Shown here: piece by piece, positions 56,541 to 64,000 of the stretch
How positions within the stretch are numbered: position 1 is the stretch's first letter
Layout of the letters: every line of letters starts with the position of its first letter
Assembly: GCF_001625195.1 (NCBI RefSeq)
Contig: NC_054391.1
Coordinates: 6,211,157-6,275,156 of the forward strand
Length of the DNA stretch: 64,000 bases
DNA from: Drechmeria coniospora
Lineage: Eukaryota > Ascomycota > Sordariomycetes > Hypocreales > Ophiocordycipitaceae
Reading direction: 5' to 3'
Position numbers and translations under genes: made by a program
The notes under the pieces: generated by a model
The model's input: the letters and a program-made list of their open reading frames with translations, nothing else
Databases searched by the model: none
What the model was told of the DNA's origin: nothing

Positions 56541-57754
56541 ACAGCGTGATACTGTACTGTAGATCCCCTTTATACATCCCCCGGCTCCCGCCTGGCCATG
56601 GTGTCGAATTACAGGCACGCAACTCGTCAGCGACTCCGGCCTCGAGCCAATCTTCTCCTCGGTTCTCGGCAGGTGCGTCCACTTGCGAATCAGCCACGGC
56701 CTACTCCGTACGAGTACGCCGTCCCTTGATGCGCAGTCGGCTTCCTCTTTGCCGCCAGATGCCGCCTCACTCTCGGGTGCTTGGCCTGACCAGAGCCGGG
56801 CTGCAGACCGCTCCACGTGTCGTCGGGTCGGTCCATCTGGCACCCGACGTACTTGCCCTTTGCATGTGCATGTACTCCGTACTGTGCTTGGGCATCTGTA
56901 GTCGTCTTCGCAACGTCATTCATTTGGCAGGCGACTATACGGAGAAAAATCACCATGGCTTGTCATGTCTCCCCATCTTCATGCACCATTGTCTGTAGTG
57001 TTTGCTAGGCAGAGGTGTTTGGTAATGATGAGGACGTTTTGATCTTGGCACGTTGAAATATTCCTTCAGCAACTTGAGCACGGAGAGAGCACGTTGCTGT
57101 ACACACATATGCCGTTCACTTTTGCTTCAAAAAAATGGGGGGGGGTTCATCTGTCCGCCATCTACCGGTACGGCACCGAGTGACCGATATCCGAGGACCA
57201 CCGCCGCGCTCCGTCGTCCCTTTGACAGGTCAACGTGTTGCAGATGGACGTCAATCATGTGCGTGGCTTCGACCGCCATCGCTCACCGGCTCGCATGAGA
57301 AAGGCATGGCCGCGGAACACTTGTCCTGCGCTGCACACCCCAGAGCCGGCGTCCGCTGACGGAAGGATGGTGGCCATCACAGGGCGGACGGGAGATGGCG
57401 AGCGATGTGGCTCGGATGGATGGCTGGAGCAAAGGATTCCACGTCAGGAACAAAAGTCTTGTCGGGAATCCATCATCTCCGTTCCAGCAAGTTCGCGTAC
57501 GATAGATCGTGAACTGATGATTGATGTAAAGATGGGAGGAGGTGCGAGAAATTTTCGCAACCAATGTCATGGTGTGCGTGCTTATGTAAGGCTGAGACCA
57601 GTGGGCCCGCTGCTGCATGGGGCATTGCCATGCCGGCTTCTGGGCTTCCGTTCCGGCGGTTGGATGAATAATCAATAAATAATCCACCCCCAGTTGCTGG
57701 CCTGCCTAACGAGGGTGAATGCCAAAAGCATACTACTAATACGCTTGCCATGCT
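56541..57754. other. Gene-free spacer
   Basis: About 1.2 kb. Two isolated tactccgta elements occur near 56703 and 56873. No frame has recognisable protein similarity; a 147-codon frame near 57235-57678 lacks supporting features. Confidence 0.35.
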
Positions 57755-57825
57755 GGCACAAGTACGGAGTACTGCAACTCCATGCCTGTACTCCGTGCGG
57801 TGTACAGAGTATTACGCCGTGCATG
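57755..57825. repeat. Small GTAC-type cluster
   Basis: caagtacggagtactgcaac followed by tgtactccgtgcggtgtac. Confidence 0.65.
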
Positions 57826-58689
57826 CGCGAGCATTGATGTTTAACTATAGCGCGGGAAGGACATGTCCCCTTGCAATAAACAAAGGTCCAAGACGGCTGA
57901 GGAATTGGTACGTTGCTTTTGCCGCCTTCTCTCCTATTGCCCCTTCGCCTTGTACCGAGGATGTATCATGGACATGATTGCCAGAACCGATACAGAGCCT
58001 CCCACCTGACAACCAGGTTCACGGGATGAGCTGCGACACTGGCATTCATGTAGGCGCGGGAACGACGTCCTCGAGAGCCAAAACCCTTATTTTCCCCAGT
58101 CGAGTGTCGGCAATGGACAAACCACCAACCGGCTGCGAGATTCCTCGCGACACGTCTAGTGCCTACCCTGGAGCCCTCATATGTAACTACTTGTTTCTTT
58201 TTCCATTTCGGTCGCCATGGTGAGCAGATCGACTGGCAGGTTTGCGTTCAGCGCCCTCCCGATGCTACGTCTGCGCGCTCGGATATTGTAGCTTCTCTTT
58301 CCTTCTCCCGCCTGGGGGCGTTTGGTCAATGCGTGGTGCGCCTCGTTGCAGCAGGTCGTCACCATCACGCCACCACCTCCAGTGGGATCTTGAAGGCCAG
58401 CCAGCGGACCAACTTCCTGCAAGCCGCGCTAGGGCCACGTGGGTAAATCAGGACCTTTGCACGTGCACATGATCGAGATACGTTTCGCCGGAGAGATGCA
58501 TACATGTGTTGTACTTGCTCGCTCGACTTCCACTGCACGGCACGTTATGCACAGCTGGGGTGCGTCGTGCATCGTGTCTGGGGTGGATGCGTGTTGATTT
58601 GGCATGACGCTGTCTGTCGGACGCACTGATGACGGTGAGAAACCAAGCGATTGAATTTACACAAAACCGAAACAATGCTCAGCAGCAGA
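57826..58689. other. Gene-free spacer
   Basis: About 860 bp with no gene, RNA or repeat that I can support. Confidence 0.3.
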
Positions 58690-59290
58690 GCTATGATCTT
58701 CAAGCAAATACTTACGGAGCACACTTACTGTACGCACATTTGCTGTACTTGTACTCCGTACCTTAAGTAATATTACTACTCCGTACTTCCACTGTACAAG
58801 TAATACTTAGTTTGGTCCTTGACAGATTGATTGATTGGGACGAGACATTCAAGATTCCTCGTGGGAAATTGCACACGTACATGTACTTACTTACTTGCAC
58901 TGTGACATACTGCACAAAGTGCACTCTACTGTACTTGTACTTGTACTTGTACCCCGTCCACCCCCCTTGGAGGAGGAATGAAGCCTACTAAGTAGGTACC
59001 TCGTAGGCGGTAATCTGGGGATTGCGAGGTGATACGTCCGTAGGTCCTCCGCACTGACAGTACTGTAGGTGTACCTCTTATCGACGAGAACTGCAGGGCA
59101 TGTACGGAGTACGGAGTACCAATTACTTGTATTTATTGCATACCTAGTAGTTAAGTAGTTTCAAATTAATGCCAAGTACGGAGTACGGAGTAGGCATGTA
59201 CGTGCCTGTACGGAGTACTCGTGCTCGATGATGCGTGCTCCTTGTGAGGTACTAGTACCGAAGTGGTAGGTACCTACCTGTTCGGAGCAA
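58690..59290. repeat. GTAC-rich palindromic island
   Basis: Dense: tgtacttgtactccgtacct near 58745, actgtacttgtacttgtact near 58930, gtacggagtacggagtacc near 59102, and agtacggagtacggagtagg near 59176. It ends about 620 bp before the PhoD-like gene. Confidence 0.78.
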
Positions 59291-59910
59291 GTACAAGTAC
59301 TTTCGCCAGTGTTCATTGCTGTCAATTCGTCTGATGATCCAACCGCTGGACAGACCACCAACCAGGGACGATCGGTTCACCAGGGCAAGGACAAAGAAAT
59401 GGGGCGTCATCATTGGCCCGGATGCAATAGCTTCGTCGTTGGCACCCCAGCGGCTGGCGCCTTCGTCTGCGCCTAATCCTTGCCGCTCCCAGTGGCCCGC
59501 TTGGCGGCTGTAGCTCGGACCGTTCACCCCCCAGCCTCAGCATCGTCATACTTACGCTTGCTTGTGCCTTTTCCTTCAGCGCCTTTACCTTCAGCGCCTG
59601 CCGGAACTCGAATCTCCTCAACAGACGCCTTCACTGGTTTCTGCAACAGCTCAGTTCCATTGACGAGCGCCCACTCGTACCGCCACTCGTACCGCACATG
59701 TCTGGTCAAGTGAAGCGCTTCCCTACGAGGCAATCCTGTCGAAAGTGCCCTTTTCATTCCAGGTGTGGAGGAAAAATCAAGTCCGAGACATTGTGCTAAT
59801 CGGTGCATCCCATCCGCTGATCCCTCGACCCTCTACGGGCTGGACGTCTTCGCCATCACTCTCCCTGGACCGCAGCACTCCCGACGCGGATCATTATCCA
59901 ATCCTTCACG
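59291..59910. promoter_or_regulatory. PhoD-like gene promoter and leader region
   Basis: About 620 bp upstream of the start codon. A 12-bp direct repeat (ttcagcgccttt/ttcagcgcctgc type, about 59575-59600) and a duplicated actcgtaccgcc/actcgtaccgca (about 59676-59697) occur here. No gene is supported. Confidence 0.35.
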
Positions 59911-62584
59911 ATGGCGTCCAAGCAGGACGACGGTCCCGCCGATTCGGAGGCACAGCACAACCCTCACGCGTCGGCGAGTCGATGGCGTCACCAGGAGTCA
60001 TCGTCCTTTCGCAAGCACGCCCTCGATGCCCCCCAGACGCAGGCGCGCGACCCGGTCAACAATGGCACGACCGGTGACCTGGCCAACTTCCTCAACTCAT
60101 CCCGCGTCGAGCCCGATGGCGATGGTGGCTCTAGCAGCCAACACCAGCCTCTGCCCATCACCGACGGAGCTGCGGCGGCCAAGGACCATGCCGACGACGG
60201 ACACAAGGATGCCGCCTCGCCGGACGGCAAGGAGATTGTCTGCGGGCCGCTGCTAAACTACCGCCGCATGGACGACGGCAAATGGTACGGAAGCGTGCTC
60301 GTCGTCGTCAAAGGCGGCGGCCGCGAGGCCCTGTACCAGCCATCGCTTGTCCTGCGACGAGCCGCCGACCCGACGGAGGATGGCTCGGCTCCAACGGATG
60401 CCGCCTCGGCCCCGGCGGATGCTGTCGCCGGTACCAGCGGCGTCGAGGGCGGGCGCGAGGCCACCAAGGAAACGCGCTTCGAGTCGCAGCGCCTCTACTC
60501 GGATCCGCGAAACACCTTTTGGTCCTTTGACATTGAGGTGCCGCTCGAGGCCGACGAGGTCAAGTACGAGTACGAAGTGCCCGGAATGCGCTTCGCCGCC
60601 GACCCCCAGTCCCGCGTCAGCGCCTTCTTCGTCCCGGCCGTCGACGAGTCGATGCGCATCATGTTCCACTCCTGCAACGGCTTCAGCATCGGCACCGACG
60701 AGGATGCCTTCAGCGGCACTCCGCTCTGGCGCGACGTCGTCCGAAAGCACGAGCGGAAGCCCTTCCACGTCATGATCGGCGGCGGCGACCAGATCTACAA
60801 CGACGGCATTCGAGTCAACGGCCCGCTGCGGGCCTGGACCGACATCGGCAACCCCAAGAAGCGGCGAGAGTACCCCTTCCCCGAGAAGCTGCGTGCCGAG
60901 TGCGACGACTACTACCTGAAAAACTACATTCGCTGGTACAGCGCGAAGCCGTTTGCCCTCGCCAACTGCCAGATCCCTCAGCTCAACATCTGGGATGACC
61001 ACGATGTGAGTGCCGCGACGGCCACCCTGTCGCTCGCGTGGGAGTGACTGACCATGGTGCTGACCTCTTCCCCCCGAACCCCTAAGATCATTGACGGATT
61101 CGGCTCCTACGTCGACCGCTTCATGCGCTGCGACGTCTTTCGGGGCATTGGCGGCACCGCGCACAAGTACTACATGCTGTTCCAACACCACCTGCCACCG
61201 CCCGAGTCGACGTATACTTCGGGTGAGTCGCGGCCGTTCGGCTTCCGTCCGCAGGTGGTCCATGCGACGACCCCAGCTCACTCACCGATCGCAGACCACC
61301 TGGACGCCAATGGCAACCCGCCGGCGGCGGATCCGAACCAACTCATCAACACGTTTGTCGCGCCGCCCAAGACGTACCTGCAGTACATCGTCGGGGAGAA
61401 GCCGGGACCGTACGTGGCGGAGCATTCCTTCAACATATACTCCCGACTCGGTGCCCGGATCGCTCTCGTGGGAATCGATGCCCGAACCGAGGTAGGAGTG
61501 GAGCGATGACGGTCCGCCCCCGAGATTACTCTTGGCTCACGACGATGCAGCGAACCCGACACCAAGTCAACTATCCGGAAACGTACGAGCTCATCCTGAA
61601 ACGGCTACGAGACGAGCTGGGCGCGGCCGCCGGCTCCTCGCGACCGATCAAGCATCTGATTCTGCTTCTCGGCATCCCGATTGCCTACCCGGTAAGGTCA
61701 CCCCCCACGCCGCGGAGCCGTCCCGTTCCGACCTCGGCGCTGACGTGGACGACAAGCGCCTGACATGGCTGGAAAACGTGTTCCGAAGTCCCATCATGGG
61801 ACCGATCAAGTTCATGAACCGTCGCTTCGGTCTCGGCGGAGGGCTGTTCAATCACTTTGACGGCAGCGTTGACCTTTTGGATGACCTCGACGACCATTAC
61901 ACAGCCAAGACTCACAAGGCGGAGCGCGCATTTCTCGTCCAGTCGATGCAGAAGATTGCGGCCGAGTTTTCCGTTCGCGTCACCATTCTCGGCGGGGACG
62001 TGCACCTGGCCGCTCTCGGACGCTTCTACTCGAACCCGAAGCTGAAGCTGCCGGTGGAAAAGGACAGCCGTTACATGGCCAACATCGTCTCGTCGGCCAT
62101 CGTCAACAAGCCGCCGCCGCAAGCGGTGGCGAATCTGCTCGCGCGGAGGAACAAAATTCACCACCTGGACCATGATACGGACGAGACGATGCTCAACCTG
62201 TTCGACAAGAACCCCGGCCAGTCGAAGAAGACGGCGGACCACAATCGTTGCACGATGCCGAGTCGCAATTTTGCCATACTCACGGAGAACTCGCCAAACG
62301 CAACAGCAGCCGCCGAGACGAAGGCCGACGGGACCAAGGCCGGGACCTTTTCCGGCAAGGATGGACATTCGCCCCTGCACCGGGGCGAGTTGGAGGCCGG
62401 AACGAAGCACAAGGCGGCATCGTACGAAACCCATGGGCGGGGTCACGATGGCAGCCTGGACATTTGCATCAACGTCGAGATTGACCAGCATGATGCCGAG
62501 GGGAAGACGCAAGGCTACGGGTTGACGGTGCCGACGCTCGACTGCGAGGGCGGCCCGTCGAGGTCGCAGGGGGCGACAGCTTGA
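59911..62584 (+). CDS. PhoD-like metallophosphatase domain protein
   Basis: Fungal PhoD-like phosphatase of unknown substrate. Five exons: 59911-61005, 61087-61222, 61295-61491, 61551-61691 and 61757-62584. Introns are 61006-61086 (gtgagt...taag), 61223-61294 (gtgagt...gcag), 61492-61550 (gtagga...gcag) and 61692-61756 (gtaagg...caag). The frame closes at 798 aa. An N-terminal disordered region precedes the domain. Metal-site motifs are HVMIGGGDQIYNDGIRV, QLNIWDDHD joined by splicing to IIDGFGSY, and VTILGGDVHLAALGRFY near the C-terminus. VFRGIGGTAHKYYMLFQHH and YVAEHSFNIYSRLGARIALV are typical of this fungal subgroup. No signal peptide is seen, so a cytosolic location is likely. The second and fourth introns rest on frame and domain continuity. 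Confidence 0.9.
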
Positions 62585-62934
62585 GAGGCCGCACAGAGGA
62601 CACGCGGAGCATGACGATGGGGCCCTGGCTGGTGTGGCCGCCATGGTGATTTCTTTCCTTGTAAGAGCACGTCGTTGCTGATGTTTGCCATGCTGAGACG
62701 GGCTGGATTCTTGGATACTGTAGGGCAAGATGGTGGAAGTTTGCGCGCGATACCACGAAGAAGAGAACGATTTCTGTCGCATGTGAGGCGCTTGATGGTG
62801 GTGGTGTACGGATTTGCGACCTGCGTGCAATGACTATGCATTGCTGCTCTTTGACCCTGAGCATGAGAGACATGAAGTTGCACTGTAGTTTCTAGCTTCA
62901 GTGCGTGAGAGTGTAATTACTGTAGGTGAAGACT
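62585..62934. other. PhoD-like gene 3' flank
   Basis: 350 bp of probable 3' UTR; no gene. Confidence 0.35.
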
Positions 62935-63120
62935 TGCCTACTCAACTTTAACAGTACTTGTGAAGGTATGGGACTTGCTCGGTATTTACATGTATTATTA
63001 CTTACAGTGCTTGCAGGTTCTCTGTGCTGTACTTTAAGTACTGTAATACTTTTGCTGTAATTACTCCGTACTGTACGGAGTACGTAAGCAAGTACTTTCT
63101 GTGCATGTACCTACAGTACG
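62935..63120. repeat. GTAC-rich island with a 10-bp-arm inverted repeat
   Basis: TACTCCGTAC (63062-63071), one T, then GTACGGAGTA (63073-63082) form a perfect inverted repeat. Flanking gtacttac/ctgtaatac words are present. Confidence 0.75.
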
Positions 63121-63528
63121 TCGCGCCACGGCGGCTTGAGACGGGAAGTTGGGCGGTGGGGCAAGGCGCCGAGGTCGGCGGCCAGGTACGAGACTCCCTT
63201 GGCCCAATAGCTTTCCCCAGATTCAGCCCCGATTACTGCTTTGGGGGCTCTTCTGGGGCCAAGCATCCAGTCCCGATCGAGCTGCTCCCCCCGCCCTTGT
63301 GCATTTAAACCGCCAGAAGCCGAAGAGCTGTTGAAGCCTTCGGCCACTACTCCTCCGTACTCCATAGCGGAACACCAAACCAAAATAACGACCCTGCCAA
63401 CTTCATCACCCATCGTCATCGTGCCACCTCACGGGCTTCGCCTCTGCGTCTTGCTGCCCTCCCCCATCCGTCCATTGCTGTTTTCTTCGTCCTCCCGAGG
63501 TCGGATTGAGAACAGAACAGAATACAAC
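63121..63528. promoter_or_regulatory. PUT2 promoter and leader region
   Basis: About 400 bp between the last GTAC island and the start codon, ending in pyrimidine-rich sequence. Promoter role is inferred from position. Confidence 0.35.
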
Positions 63529-64000
63529 ATGAAGTCGGCGATGCTCAACAAGGCGAGCGCTCAGGGCCTACGAGCTGTCGGTTCGGCCTCGCAGCGCATG
63601 AGCATGGGCACACTCGCGACATGGAGAACGCCCAAGGTGGCCAACGAGCCTAACGTGAGTGGCGGCAACGAGGTGGCTGAGAGACGACAAACTGACGCAG
63701 AGGTAGCAACACTACGCCAAGGGTAGCGCCCAGCGGCAGGGTTTGACGGCCGCCATCGACAAGCTCCGGCAGAGGTTGCCGCTCGAGGTGCCCGTCGTCG
63801 TCGGCGGCAAGGAGGCAAGTCGATTGCAGGCCTCCTGATATTTCTCCATGGCCGCCTTGCTCTCCTTCTCCCACCCCCTCTTCCCCCCTCTCCCTCCCGC
63901 CCCCTCTCCAGCTCGCTAACACGGCCGCAGATCAAGACGTCGGCCGTCTCCCACCAGTTCAACCCGGCAGACCACCAGTCCAAGGTCGCCTCCTACCACA
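63529..64000 (+). CDS. PUT2: Delta-1-pyrroline-5-carboxylate dehydrogenase (mitochondrial), 5' part
   Basis: NAD-dependent aldehyde dehydrogenase that turns P5C/glutamate semialdehyde into glutamate in proline catabolism. Exons seen: 63529-63654, 63707-63814 and 63931 to the window edge. Intron 1 is 63655-63706 (gtgagt...gtag). Intron 2 is 63815-63930 and needs a GC donor (GAG|gcaagt...gcag); no GT donor restores the frame. The protein starts with a Ser/Ala/Arg-rich presequence (MKSAMLNKASAQGLRAVGSA) and continues WRTPKVANEPNQHYAKGSAQ, LPLEVPVVVGGKE, then IKTSAVSHQFNPADHQSKV, the signature N-terminal part of fungal P5C dehydrogenases. The catalytic domain lies beyond the right edge. Confidence 0.88.

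Overview
The window is nuclear DNA from a filamentous ascomycete (Pezizomycotina). Protein similarities and architecture point to Sordariomycetes, probably Hypocreales; I cannot name the species. The evidence is short introns (about 51-191 nt) with GTRNGT-like donors and CTRAC-like branch points, a Zn2Cys6 regulator, fungal-only families (DUF1765, an RRM+YTH reader, vacuolar endopolyphosphatase), and intergenic DNA full of GTAC-based palindromes. There is no operon structure. Every gene model below was built by joining reading frames across splice sites, and most are frame-consistent from ATG to stop.

Layout: 1-5734 (-) STT4 phosphatidylinositol 4-kinase, lacking its last residues beyond the left edge; 6265-7113 (+) proteasome beta-6 (PRE7); 7114-12497 gene-poor; 12498-14546 (+) RRM+YTH m6A-reader protein; 16.6-17.6 kb (+) an Hsp30-type small heat-shock gene with heat-shock elements, a TATA box and a His-rich uORF; 18267-19437 (+) RAD51; 20130-23755 (+) NUP120/NUP160; 24053-25101 (-) VPS26; 26216-27150 (+) RPL9; 28145-29215 (-) a Cys-rich secreted/membrane protein; 31500-33194 (+) V-ATPase subunit H; 34074-35402 (+) glycine-cleavage T protein; 38377-40975 (+) endopolyphosphatase with an internal duplication; 41321-41566 (-) a small unknown protein; 42669-44478 (-) a Zn2Cys6 transcription factor; 46144-46848 (+) a GFA-domain protein; 47152-51118 (-) a DUF1765 protein; 51119-59910 an 8.8-kb gene-free repeat-rich interval; 59911-62584 (+) a PhoD-like phosphatase; 63529 to the right edge (+) delta-1-pyrroline-5-carboxylate dehydrogenase, 5' part only.

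Most genes are unlinked housekeeping functions: phosphoinositide and retromer trafficking, vacuolar acidification and polyphosphate turnover, proteasome, ribosome, nuclear pore, recombination, and mitochondrial amino-acid catabolism. I see no biosynthetic cluster, transposase, CRISPR array, rRNA or convincing tRNA. The most striking unexplained feature is the intergenic DNA. From about 15.7 kb rightwards most longer intergenic intervals hold islands of GTAC/TACTTGTAC/GTACGGAGTAC words with perfect palindromes and hairpins. They are absent from coding sequence and nearly absent from the first 15 kb. Other points of interest are two GC-AG introns, a 141-bp in-frame tandem duplication in the endopolyphosphatase, and a repeat-encoded (SLPHHH)3 uORF in the leader of the heat-shock gene.
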